Assembly: GCF_910594985.1 (NCBI RefSeq)
Contig: NZ_CAJVCE010000010.1
Coordinates: 62,001-126,000, forward strand
Length of the DNA stretch: 64,000 nt
Source of the DNA: Paenibacillus allorhizosphaerae
Lineage (GTDB): Bacteria > Bacillota > Bacilli > Paenibacillales > NBRC-103111
Reading direction: 5' to 3'
Part shown: one piece after another, positions 43,598 to 51,654 of the stretch
Position numbering within the stretch: the stretch's first letter is position 1
Layout of the letters: every line of letters begins with the position of its first letter
Translations under genes and position numbers: made by a program
Notes under the pieces: model-generated
Database searches by the model: none
Seen by the model: the letters and a program-made list of their open reading frames with translations, nothing else
Told to the model about the DNA's origin: nothing

Positions 43598-44386
43598 ATG
43601 AAGACAGCGGCGGTCGAAGCCGCAGCGCAGTTCATCGCTTCGTTTTTTCCGGACTGTGAAGCGGCCATTCTTGCAGGAAGTGTAGTGCAAGGCGGCGCTA
43701 CGGAACATTCCGATCTCGACCTCGTTATTTTCGACGAGACGGGTCCCGGGCCTTACCGCAAAACGTTCGCTGCGTACGGATGGACGATAGAAGCATTCGT
43801 CCTTACCCGATCGTCATACCGTTATTTCTTCGATCAAGGAATCGATATCGCGATACCTTCCTTGCAGCGGATGTGTGCAGCGGGAACCATTATTCGCGGT
43901 GAATCAACGATCCGCGACATCGTGGAGGAAGCGCAGCACGAGCTGCAGGCGGGCCCTCCGGCGTGGACGACACAGGAGCTTGACAAAGCCAGATATGAGC
44001 TGGGAGAGTCGCTGCAGGATTGGGAAGGCTGCCCCGATCGGACGGAAAGTCTTTTTATCGTCCGCAAATTATCGGCTCAGCTCGCGGAATTTATGCTGCG
44101 AACCGGCGGACAATGGATCGGGGACGGCAAATGGCTGTGGCGCTGTCTTCAGCGGTATGACGCAGACGGCAGCACACAGCTGGCGGAAGCTCTCGAAGTT
44201 TATTACCGCAGCGATGCAAAGCAGCCGCTGCTTGCATTCGCCTATCGTCTGCTTGAACCGTACGGTGGCATATTGGCGGAAGGCTACAGCGAAGGCCTGT
44301 GGAATGAGGATGAGACTTCCGACTGGGACGAAAGCGCAGACGTGTTCCTTCAACTCGTCGATTTGGACGCACCGCTGCAGGATTAA
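43598..44386 (+). CDS. nucleotidyltransferase-domain protein
   Basis: A 262-residue protein with an N-terminal polymerase-beta-like nucleotidyltransferase domain: the helix-turn motif GSVVQGGATEHSDLDLVIF near 33-51 contains the G-S and D-x-D metal ligands. The rest is helical, without a recognised partner domain. The overall layout is like streptomycin- or kanamycin-type adenylyltransferases, but resistance is not implied. The chosen ATG follows GGAAGTGAG; an in-frame ATG 25 codons upstream is unsupported. Its stop codon overlaps, tail to tail, with that of the convergent kinase gene. Confidence 0.82.
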   Translation: MKTAAVEAAAQFIASFFPDCEAAILAGSVVQGGATEHSDLDLVIFDETGPGPYRKTFAAYGWTIEAFVLTRSSYRYFFDQGIDIAIPSLQRMCAAGTIIRGESTIRDIVEEAQHELQAGPPAWTTQELDKARYELGESLQDWEGCPDRTESLFIVRKLSAQLAEFMLRTGGQWIGDGKWLWRCLQRYDADGSTQLAEALEVYYRSDAKQPLLAFAYRLLEPYGGILAEGYSEGLWNEDETSDWDESADVFLQLVDLDAPLQD

Positions 44387-45831
44387 GCGGGCTGCGCCGA
44401 CACCGGAAGCGTAATTTCCACGGTCGTTCCTTTCCCTTCCTCACTGGCAATATGGACCGTACCGCGGTGATTTTCAATTATTCTGAAGCTGACCATCATC
44501 CCGAGCCCCGTTCCTTTTTCTTTTGTCGTAAAAAATGGCTGCCCGATTCGCGGCAGCTTGTCTATCGGAATGCCGCAGCCTTCGTCGATGATACGGACAA
44601 CGATATGCTCAATGCCTTTATTGCATACTTCGATTCGGACGCGGCCTCCGCCCGGCATCGCTTCCACTGCATTTTTCAATAAATTAATGAACACCTGCTT
44701 CATTTGGTTCTCGTCACATTCGAGATTCGGGATGCCGTTTTCGTATTCGGTTGCAAATTCGACCCTGTTGATGACCGCTTGCATTTCAATCAACGTCGTC
44801 ACGTGCGCGAGCAGCACCCGAATATCGCATGGAAGGAGACGGGCCGATTGGGGCTTGGCGAGCAGCAGCATTTCGTTCAATATTTGCTCCATCCGCGTAA
44901 TTTCCGAGGTGACGATGTCATAATAATGCGGTTTGGTCCCGCCGGAAGACTGGATCAGCGATATAAAACCTTTCACGGCCGTTAGCGGATTTCTGATCTC
45001 ATGCGCGAAAGCGGCTGCAAGCTGTCCGACCAAGCTCAGCTTCTCGGAAGCTTGCAGAAGCTCCTGCGCTTTTTGGGATTCGCTGATATCTCTCAAAATA
45101 ATAAATATCGCAAATTGTTCCTCATATTGGAACGGACAAGCCGACACTTCAACGTCGACCAGCTGCCCGGTTATCGTAATAAATTTCTGTTTTAACGGCG
45201 GAACGGACTCGCCGCTCCGAATCAGCCTCATCCGCTCATGCAGCAAATCATGAAAATCCGAATGTATAAAGCTGAACACATCCATGCCAAGAATTTGGCT
45301 CTTGTCCGACGCATCGAGCAGCCTGACCGCCGCCTCGTTGGCATACACCCAGCGGCACTCCTGCTGAATCAGGAAAGCAACGGGCAACTCCTCAATCAGC
45401 TCTCGGTACTGTTCCTCGCTTTTGGCGAACGCGGACTCCGCCTGCTTTCGCTTGTCGAATGTGAAAACCAGCACATTTCCACTATCGGGACCGAGCGTCT
45501 CCTTCACAGCGTTAATTCGAAACAGTTCTTCGTGACCGTTCTTGTGAATATACCGGTAATTGATCAAGAGCGGCTCGCGGCTTATATCGGATGCCGGGTT
45601 CATTCGAAGCTGGAGCAGGAGCATATACAACGGTTCCGTCTCTTCAGGATGGGTATATTCGAATAGGGTTCGATTATGCAATTCCTCGCCCGTGCAACCT
45701 AGCCATTGTTGCAGTACGGGATTCGTCAGCAGCCAAGTTCCCGTCTCGGATAAAATCGCCATACCAATCGGTACGCGTTGGAACATCCGATAAAACAAGG
45801 GATGCGCTGCGAGTTGGTGTTGGATTGCCAT
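44383..45831 (-). CDS. orphan PAS-PAS sensor histidine kinase (second copy type)
   Basis: A 482-residue soluble histidine kinase. PAS domains cover about 10-125 and 140-255; the phosphoacceptor box is AAFAHEIRNPLTAVKG near 278, and the ATPase has NLLKNAVEAMPGGG, DEGCGIP and GTGLGMMVS. The second half is closely similar to the kinase near 15 kb, and again no regulator gene is adjacent, pointing to the sporulation phosphorelay (inference). GGAGGAAACT precedes the chosen ATG. The gene ends four bases into the nucleotidyltransferase gene (convergent overlap), with no room for a terminator. Confidence 0.88.
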   Translation of the reverse strand: MAIQHQLAAHPLFYRMFQRVPIGMAILSETGTWLLTNPVLQQWLGCTGEELHNRTLFEYTHPEETEPLYMLLLQLRMNPASDISREPLLINYRYIHKNGHEELFRINAVKETLGPDSGNVLVFTFDKRKQAESAFAKSEEQYRELIEELPVAFLIQQECRWVYANEAAVRLLDASDKSQILGMDVFSFIHSDFHDLLHERMRLIRSGESVPPLKQKFITITGQLVDVEVSACPFQYEEQFAIFIILRDISESQKAQELLQASEKLSLVGQLAAAFAHEIRNPLTAVKGFISLIQSSGGTKPHYYDIVTSEITRMEQILNEMLLLAKPQSARLLPCDIRVLLAHVTTLIEMQAVINRVEFATEYENGIPNLECDENQMKQVFINLLKNAVEAMPGGGRVRIEVCNKGIEHIVVRIIDEGCGIPIDKLPRIGQPFFTTKEKGTGLGMMVSFRIIENHRGTVHIASEEGKGTTVEITLPVSAQPA

Positions 45832-45965
45832 AGTTTCCTCCATACCCCGTCAAGCAGGTTCGTTTGATGCCACTTCTACCTAACTCATATTCGATGAACT
45901 GTCATCATTTTCCTGCTCGTTCGACAAAAAATCCCTAGGCTTTCCATTTATGCCAGCTGTTCCGT

Positions 45966-46130
45966 TTACCGGTCAGTCCCTTCTTTTGACCGTCGTTTGG
46001 GATATCTTATTTTCTTCCTCCGAAGATGTTCCAACGCGTTCGGCTGCCAGCGTTCTTCTTCTTCCAGAAACTCCTCGTAATCTTCTACAAATAAATCCGT
46101 CACCGTACGTTTATCTTCCTGGTCTTCCAA
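45966..46130 (-). CDS. small acidic/basic charged protein
   Basis: A 54-residue, highly charged protein (acidic first two thirds, EDYEEFLEEEERW, then a basic end, RRKKIRYPKRRSKE). No family is recognised. The open frame begins 16 codons earlier but the only good ribosome binding site in the region, GGAGG eight bases ahead, points to this TTG. It is divergent from the CcdC-like gene. It could be a DNA- or RNA-associated microprotein or a spore protein; nothing shows which. Confidence 0.5.
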   Translation of the reverse strand: MEDQEDKRTVTDLFVEDYEEFLEEEERWQPNALEHLRRKKIRYPKRRSKEGTDR

Positions 46131-46264
46131 TTTGCAACCCTCCGATCGAATCATTTCGTACACCCGCGGATGAGCCAAACACTTCGCTTGGGAACGGTTC
46201 GCCTGTGAAATAGGCGCATCACGTGTGGTATACTACTATTATATTACTTCAGGAGGGATCTGTT

Positions 46265-46756
46265 ATGGTCCATTTCGGAACGCTTCATCTGCAGACGGTA
46301 TCCAGTATCGGTATGGCGATGATGGCGCTGCTTGCGGTTTTCGTCCGCACCCGGGCCAGCAACCGGCCGTTGACTCCTGCCAAGATCATTATGCCTCCGC
46401 TTGGAATGAGCACCGGTTTCCTTATGTTTGTTGCTCCGGCCTGCCGCATTCCACTGTTGTGGGCGGTTCTTGCGCTCGGCGCCGGACTTATTTGCTTGTC
46501 CTATCCTCTGATCCGCAGCTCGCAGCTTGAGCTAAAGGCCGGAGCCGTCTATATGAAACGGTCGAAGGCTTTCGCGTTCGTACTGCTCGGCCTGCTTGCT
46601 CTGCGGATCGCTCTTCATAGCTATATCGAGCAATTCGTTTCCATTCCGCAAACAGGTGCGCTGTTTTTCCTGCTTGCCTTTGGAATGCTTCTGCCATGGC
46701 GTGCCTCGATGCTGATTCGTTACCGCCACCTCATGGCCGACCACGCTGCATCGTAA
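46265..46756 (+). CDS. CcdC-family membrane protein
   Basis: A 163-residue membrane protein with four to five hydrophobic segments, resembling CcdC of Bacillus, which lies with cytochrome c maturation genes but has no defined function. Recognisable parts are SSIGMAMMALLAVFVRTRAS, PAKIIMPPLGMSTGFLMF (about 38-55) and a terminal LPWRASMLIRYRHLM. No ccdA or resB/resC gene is nearby, so the link to cytochrome biogenesis is by family only. AGGAGGGA precedes the ATG. A large hairpin follows downstream. Confidence 0.85.
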   Translation: MVHFGTLHLQTVSSIGMAMMALLAVFVRTRASNRPLTPAKIIMPPLGMSTGFLMFVAPACRIPLLWAVLALGAGLICLSYPLIRSSQLELKAGAVYMKRSKAFAFVLLGLLALRIALHSYIEQFVSIPQTGALFFLLAFGMLLPWRASMLIRYRHLMADHAAS

Positions 46757-46810
46757 CAAAGCTTGATCTAAGAAAGCGGCCTCTCTTCCGTTTTAACCGA
46801 CTAAACGTAA

Positions 46811-46892
46811 AGCAGCCTCCCCGTTGATCTGCACCCCCATTGTTAGACACAACTAACATGGGAGATGCAGTTCACTAGGGAGGCTGCTTTTC
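46811..46892. repeat. 78-base imperfect palindrome with terminator-like ends
   Basis: Outer arms AGCAGCCTCCC and GGGAGGCTGCT pair perfectly; inside, CTGCA/TGCAG and CCCA(T)TGTTAG/CTAACATGGG pair with one bulge, leaving a loop of about six bases. It ends in TTTTCTG, so it can terminate both convergent genes. The inner halves look like facing terminal repeats of an IS3-type element (both read inward from TGA-xCTGCA...TGTTAG), which suggests a deleted or miniature insertion element; that reading is unproven. Confidence 0.7.
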
Positions 46893-46909
46893 TGCTATAA
46901 CTGGAATAA

Positions 46910-47929
46910 TTACAATGAAATGACTTTACCGGTCGCCTGGGATTCGAAGGCAGCCAAAATCACTTGCAGGGAACGAAGCCCTTCTTCACCCGAAATGCTC
47001 GGAGGCGTTTGGGTAACGATGCTGCTCACGAACGTGTCGATGACGCCGCTTGACGTTTGCTTCTCGTTGGTCGCGATCGCTCCGACTTTGTAGCGCTCCA
47101 CCGTTCCGTTGCGCAGTTCGACGATCACTTGATCGTCCGGATGCGTTCCGACCTTCATGACGCCATTCTCGCACCAGAGCACGGTGCTGTTGTCTTCGCC
47201 TTTATAGTACGTCCAGCTTGCGACCAGCGTACCGATGGCGCCGCTTTTCATCCGCAGCACGCAGGTAGCGTTGTCGTCGACGTCCGTGCCTTCTTTATGC
47301 AGCGTATTTACGAAACCGGCAACATCCGCAACTTCGTCGCTCAATAAATAACGAATCAGATCGGACTTGTGAACCCCAAGGTCGCCCATCGCGCCCATGA
47401 TCGCTTCGCCTTTACGGAAAAACCAGCTGTCTTTTCCATCCACGCTCCAGCGTTCCGGTCCCGGATGACCGAATGACGTGCGGAATGAAATGACTTTGCC
47501 CAGTCTGCCGCTATCCAAAATTTCCTTTGCCTTCGCATGAGGCGGCATGAGCCGCTGGTTGTGGCCGACCATGAGGTAGACGCCGTTTTGCTTCGCCGCT
47601 TCGATCATCGCGCGGCCTTCTTCCGCCGTCGCCGCCATCGGTTTCTCGACCAGCACATGCGCCCCGGCATTCGCTGCGGCGATGGCAACAGGTGCATGCA
47701 GCGCATTCGGCGTACACACGCTCACGGCGTCCGCTTTCACTTGCTTCAACAATTCACGGTAATCGGCAAAAGCGAGTGCACCGTGCTTCTCGGCATATTT
47801 CTCCGCTCGTTCGATCACAGGATCGCAAAATGCGACCAGCTCGACATGCGGGTTTGCTTCATATTCCGGAATATGACGGCGCTGCGCAATCGCGCCGCAG
47901 CCGATCACGGCTACTTTGATTTTACTCAT
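46910..47929 (-). CDS. Gfo/Idh/MocA-family NAD(P)-dependent dehydrogenase
   Basis: A 339-residue oxidoreductase. The Rossmann start has VIGCGAIAQRRHIPEYE; the active-site EKP is in HVLVEKPMAATAEEG near 90-104, and the proton donor region DLGVHKSDLIRYLL is near 180. These enzymes oxidise or reduce sugars, inositols or sugar derivatives. An isomerase/epimerase-like gene lies 70 bases upstream on the same strand, and the two likely act in one sugar-conversion route. There is a weak binding site (GGAGC) upstream of the ATG. Confidence 0.93.
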   Translation of the reverse strand: MSKIKVAVIGCGAIAQRRHIPEYEANPHVELVAFCDPVIERAEKYAEKHGALAFADYRELLKQVKADAVSVCTPNALHAPVAIAAANAGAHVLVEKPMAATAEEGRAMIEAAKQNGVYLMVGHNQRLMPPHAKAKEILDSGRLGKVISFRTSFGHPGPERWSVDGKDSWFFRKGEAIMGAMGDLGVHKSDLIRYLLSDEVADVAGFVNTLHKEGTDVDDNATCVLRMKSGAIGTLVASWTYYKGEDNSTVLWCENGVMKVGTHPDDQVIVELRNGTVERYKVGAIATNEKQTSSGVIDTFVSSIVTQTPPSISGEEGLRSLQVILAAFESQATGKVISL

Positions 47930-47999
47930 CGATGATTAGCTCCTTTAAATATAGTGTCCGTGTAGACTGATGGTTTCTCGTTCGCTTTGCTGTTTCGAT

Positions 48000-48773
48000 C
48001 TATAGGCGGTCCAAATAATTATTCTTTACCCAGCCGTAGCTGTTAGCAACGCTTTGCAGCGGCGGGTTCTGGCAATGATCCTGCTCAACGATGAGCCACT
48101 CGACCCCCGCATTGGAGGCGGCTTCGATCACTTCAGGCAGCTGTACGACGCCTTGACCGAGCTCGAGCGTTTTCATTTTGCCTTCGTCATCTTTACTGAA
48201 GTCTTTCAAGTGAAGCAGCGGCAGACGCCCGTTGTAGCGAGCGATATATTGAAGCGGATCTTGCCCGGCAAACTGTACCCAGCATACGTCCATTTCCACT
48301 TGAACCGAAGTCGGCGCCGTGTGGGAATACAGCGCGTCAAACGCGAACTGATCGCCAACGTTTCGCTCGAATTCAAAAGCATGGTTGTGATAAGCGAAAA
48401 CGAGCCCCTGCTTTCTTGCCTCGGCTCCCGCTTGTTCAAAAAACGCAAACAACCGCTTCCACGATTCCGCGTCCTCACGCTCTTCTTTCGGGATGGAAGG
48501 GCAGATCAAATAGGTACCGCCGATGGCGCGCAAATAATCGATTTCCCCTTGCAAATTGTCACGCAAATTTTTCAGGCCGACATGAGCGCCGATCGCCTTC
48601 AAATTTAATTGTTTCAACAGTGCGCCGAGTTCTTCCGCCGGCATACCGCCATAACCTGCAAATTCGACGCCTTCGTACCCGAGTTCCGCCACTTTCCGCA
48701 GCGTTCCTGCAAAGTCGGCGGCCGTTTCACTGCGCAGCGTATACAACTGCAAGCCGATCCCCATTCTTCTCAC
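48000..48773 (-). CDS. sugar phosphate isomerase/epimerase (xylose-isomerase-like TIM barrel)
   Basis: A 257-residue protein of the IolE/IolI-type AP-endonuclease-2 TIM-barrel family, acting on ketoses or inosose-like compounds with a divalent metal. Segments include MGIGLQLYTLRS at the start, LGYEGVEFAGYGG near 30, LVFAYHNHAFEFE (metal-binding region) near 132 and VEMDVCWVQFAGQDP near 165. The start is a GTG seven bases after GGAGGT; ATG alternatives lie three codons down or in a longer frame. It is the first gene of an operon with the dehydrogenase. Confidence 0.88.
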   Translation of the reverse strand: MRRMGIGLQLYTLRSETAADFAGTLRKVAELGYEGVEFAGYGGMPAEELGALLKQLNLKAIGAHVGLKNLRDNLQGEIDYLRAIGGTYLICPSIPKEEREDAESWKRLFAFFEQAGAEARKQGLVFAYHNHAFEFERNVGDQFAFDALYSHTAPTSVQVEMDVCWVQFAGQDPLQYIARYNGRLPLLHLKDFSKDDEGKMKTLELGQGVVQLPEVIEAASNAGVEWLIVEQDHCQNPPLQSVANSYGWVKNNYLDRL

Positions 48774-48886
48774 GGTATGTACCTCCAATGTCGTTAATGT
48801 CTCCATAGTAACAGCAAGGAGGCCGAAATGAACATAATCGATATCATCGGCATATGAACTATCTTGCTATTATTTTTTGATGCTAT

Positions 48887-48913
48887 AAAAAAAGTCTCTC
48901 TTAATAGAGAGAC
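48887..48913 (-). terminator. terminator overlapping the end of the 75-residue protein gene
   Basis: GTCTCTCT and AGAGAGAC form a perfect 8-base stem with a four-base loop, followed on the minus strand by seven T's. The stem begins inside the last codons and includes the stop of the gene, so coding sequence and terminator share bases. Confidence 0.85.
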
Positions 48914-49128
48914 AGTGCAAGCGAATCTTTTTCGTTTAGCGAGTGAAGGATCGCTTCGCATCCTACCACTTCGATACTGATTAAGGAATGCAAACATTTC
49001 TTAAGCGCATTTCTGCCGGTTTCCACCTTTTTGTCCAAAGCCGACCTCAGCAGCTTTAAGGTCTTTTTATTCAAGTTGTCGGCGAACACGGGGATTTGTT
49101 TATTTTGGATCGTTACAAAAGCCTTCAT
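48901..49128 (-). CDS. small hypothetical protein
   Basis: A 75-residue protein starting MKAFVTIQNKQIPVF, rich in Lys and Leu, with no signal, membrane span or recognised family. GGGAAGGTG precedes the chosen ATG; a GTG three codons earlier is also open. An AT-rich region upstream suggests its own promoter and a terminator overlaps its end, so it is probably a real single-gene unit. The base composition is more AT-rich than its neighbours, which could mean a later arrival. Confidence 0.6.
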   Translation of the reverse strand: MKAFVTIQNKQIPVFADNLNKKTLKLLRSALDKKVETGRNALKKCLHSLISIEVVGCEAILHSLNEKDSLALSLY

Positions 49129-49233
49129 CCTAAACACCTTCCCTCTATCATATGAATCTACGTTTTATTAATAGAATAAATTACGATTATTAATATAAGC
49201 TTAAAATATTATTACAATTTGTCAACAACTTTC

Positions 49234-49276
49234 AAAAAAAAAGATCTGCTCCGTCGTCGGAACAGATCTTTTTTTT
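49234..49276. terminator. bidirectional terminator
   Basis: AAGATCTG pairs with CAGATCTT (plus an inner TCC/GGA), flanked by long A and T tracts on the two strands. It lies beyond the sensor-kinase stop (minus strand). Confidence 0.85.
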
Positions 49277-49347
49277 GATTTTAAGCGGAGCCGCCTGATT
49301 GCATGTGCAAGCTAGAGTTCAACGCTCCTGCAAAATTAGTTCGTTGC

Positions 49348-50715
49348 TTATGCCAGTTTGTTCGTCATCGATTTGTACGCGTTGGGAATGGTGATGCGAA
49401 AGATCGATCCGGTTCCCAGCTCGCTCTCCACTTCGATATTGCCGTCATGGGCTTCGACAAGCGCTTTGGCGATGCTGAGACCAAGACCTACGCCACCGCT
49501 AAACCGGGAACGGGATTTATCCACACGGTACAACCGGTTGAACACGTACGGCAAGTCTTGCGGACCGATACCGATTCCCGTGTCCTGACAATAAATAATC
49601 GTTGCTTCAGGCTGCCAGCCGACGCCAACCGTAATCGAGCCTTCATTCGTATATTTTACCGCATTGGAGACAACATTCGACACGACCTGCACCATCTTGT
49701 CGCGATCCACTTCAGCGTAACACGGTACGTTCGGGTTGTTGAAACGAAGACGAATTCCTTTGTTCCGTGCCATCGGTTGGAAATTGCGGCATACTTGTTC
49801 AGCCAGTTTCACCATGTTCACCCGCTTGACGCTGACCGTGAATCGGGCTGCTTCCGCTTCGGAAAGCCGCTCCATATCGGTCATCAGCCGCGTGAGACGG
49901 ATCAGCTCCTCGTATATTTGCTGCAGCCATTCCACATCGACTTCATATATGCCGTCGATCATCGCTTCAAGCTGCGACAGCATCGAAGTCAGCGGCGTGC
50001 GCAGCTCGTGCGTCAAATCTTCCATCAGATGATGACGCCAGTCTTCCTGTTTCTTCAGCTCCGTCGACAGCTCATTCAGCGTGAGCGCTAGCTGCCGCAC
50101 TTCCTCCGGCCCTTTAAGCGGTGCACGAACTTCGCGATCCCCGGCATGAATTTTGCCAGCGGTTTCCCGAAGCCTCTGCATATGAACGGAGAGCATGCGC
50201 GATACCGTAATGCTGACTACAATGGACAGAAGCGCCGCGATTGCAAATAGCAGCGCAGCCCGCTCATGCATCATTTTCTGGTAAGCGAGAAAGCTCGGAT
50301 CGAGCTTATTCATCTGCTTATACGATGCCACTTGAAGCAGCCCGCGGTTTTGCCCTTTGGCGACGACCGGGTATTCCTGAATCTCAACTTCTTTCAAATT
50401 TTGAATCCGGTTGAACATATCAAACCAAATGTCTTGCCTATCCGCTCCGTAACGAATCATAACCCCGTACAAGGTCGCTCTGCGCGTCAGCCAAGATTTC
50501 TGCTCATTCGTATAGGGACCGACGGTTAAATCTTCGTTGCGAATATCATCCATCATTTTGAAAGCGTTTACTTTGATTTGTTCCTCTTGATACCGCGTAA
50601 AGACGTTTTCCCAATTGTAGTTATAGCCGTAAGCAATAATACTCAAAATAATAAGGAAACAGCCTTGCAGCGTTATAAATAAAATGACATTCGTTCTGCG
50701 CAACTTTGACATCAT
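49348..50715 (-). CDS. membrane sensor histidine kinase with HAMP domain
   Basis: A 455-residue sensor kinase. Helix 1 (about 10-30) and helix 2 (about 155-175) frame an extracytoplasmic domain of about 125 residues that must see the signal; a HAMP linker follows (about 175-225), then the phosphoacceptor region LMEDLTHELRTPLTSML with His near 240, and the ATPase with NVVSNAVKYTN, DTGIGIGPQ and GGVGLGLSIAK. It partners the OmpR-type regulator encoded six bases upstream. It lies 0.9 kb beyond the end of the long sugar-uptake operon on the same strand, so it may respond to glycan or envelope signals (inference). Confidence 0.93.
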   Translation of the reverse strand: MMSKLRRTNVILFITLQGCFLIILSIIAYGYNYNWENVFTRYQEEQIKVNAFKMMDDIRNEDLTVGPYTNEQKSWLTRRATLYGVMIRYGADRQDIWFDMFNRIQNLKEVEIQEYPVVAKGQNRGLLQVASYKQMNKLDPSFLAYQKMMHERAALLFAIAALLSIVVSITVSRMLSVHMQRLRETAGKIHAGDREVRAPLKGPEEVRQLALTLNELSTELKKQEDWRHHLMEDLTHELRTPLTSMLSQLEAMIDGIYEVDVEWLQQIYEELIRLTRLMTDMERLSEAEAARFTVSVKRVNMVKLAEQVCRNFQPMARNKGIRLRFNNPNVPCYAEVDRDKMVQVVSNVVSNAVKYTNEGSITVGVGWQPEATIIYCQDTGIGIGPQDLPYVFNRLYRVDKSRSRFSGGVGLGLSIAKALVEAHDGNIEVESELGTGSIFRITIPNAYKSMTNKLA

Positions 50716-50721
50716 GACCGT

Positions 50722-51429
50722 CTATTCCTTCTTGTCCGCTTCCGCGATAAATTTGTAGCCTTCTCCGACCATGGTCAAAATGTACTTCGGCTCTTTCGTA
50801 TCTTCCTCGATTTTTTTGCGGAGATTTTTCACATGCGTATCAATCGACCGGCTATCGCCATGGAACCGGTAACCGAGCACTTGATGAGACAAATCCAGGC
50901 GACTGAATATTTTCCCTGGTTTTTCGACGAATACCGTCAACAATTTAAATTCCGTCGATGTCAGATTGGCAAGGAGTCCACGGACAAGCAGCGTTTTCGC
51001 CTCCATATCAAGCACGAGCCTTCCTTTGTCGAACGTCAATACGGACGACTTCTGCTTTTCCGGCACGAACGTCTTTACTCTTCGAAGCAGCGCATGGATA
51101 CGTGCAATGACTTCCTTCACTCGGAACGGCTTGAAAATATAATCGTCAGCCCCGAGCTTCAGCCCCTCGATCGTATCGCTCTCCCGCGATTTGGATGTCA
51201 ACATGACAATCGGCACTGTCGAAGTTTGCCGAATCGTTCGACATACTTCTTCTCCCGGCATCCCTTCCAACATCAGATCGAGAATGACGAGATCATAATT
51301 ACGGTTGGAGAACATATCAACCGCTTCCAAGCCGTTCGGCGTAAAATCGACGTCCCAGCCTTCGTTGCGCAAATACGCAATTAATACTTCGCGAATTTTC
51401 GGCTCGTCTTCCACCAATAAGATCTGCAT
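50722..51429 (-). CDS. OmpR/PhoB-family response regulator
   Basis: A 235-residue regulator. Receiver domain (1-120): acidic pair EDE near 7-9, phosphorylated Asp in LVILDLMLEG near 51, switch Thr in VMLTSKS and Lys in FKPFRVKEV. The C-terminal winged helix (about 130-230) has LTSTEFKLLTVFVEKPG and the recognition helix SRSIDTHVKNLRKKI. It binds direct-repeat DNA once phosphorylated by the neighbouring kinase. The start ATG is followed by QILLVEDEP; AGGTGAGAACGA precedes it. Confidence 0.93.
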   Translation of the reverse strand: MQILLVEDEPKIREVLIAYLRNEGWDVDFTPNGLEAVDMFSNRNYDLVILDLMLEGMPGEEVCRTIRQTSTVPIVMLTSKSRESDTIEGLKLGADDYIFKPFRVKEVIARIHALLRRVKTFVPEKQKSSVLTFDKGRLVLDMEAKTLLVRGLLANLTSTEFKLLTVFVEKPGKIFSRLDLSHQVLGYRFHGDSRSIDTHVKNLRKKIEEDTKEPKYILTMVGEGYKFIAEADKKE

Positions 51430-51596
51430 TCGTTCTCACCTCCCGTTGTGCCTGCAATGCTTTTGATTCTATGATACCTTGTCCGCCCAGGTTGCTCAAG
51501 AAGATTTATTAGGGAATCGGGACTTCATGCGACATCCGTTCCTTCTCAATTACGACGAAAATGCTCCAACTGGCGGCGTGCGCGCGCATCGACAGC

Positions 51597-51624
51597 AAAA
51601 AACCGGCACGTTGGCCGGTTTTTT
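51597..51624. terminator. terminator at the end of the sugar-uptake operon
   Basis: ACCGGC pairs with GCCGGT around ACGTTG, flanked by six A's and seven T's, so it can work in both directions. It stands 31 bases after the stop of the last permease gene of the operon and separates it from the regulator gene. Confidence 0.9.
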
Positions 51625-51654
51625 GGACATCCATCGATTCGAACTACTTCGACA

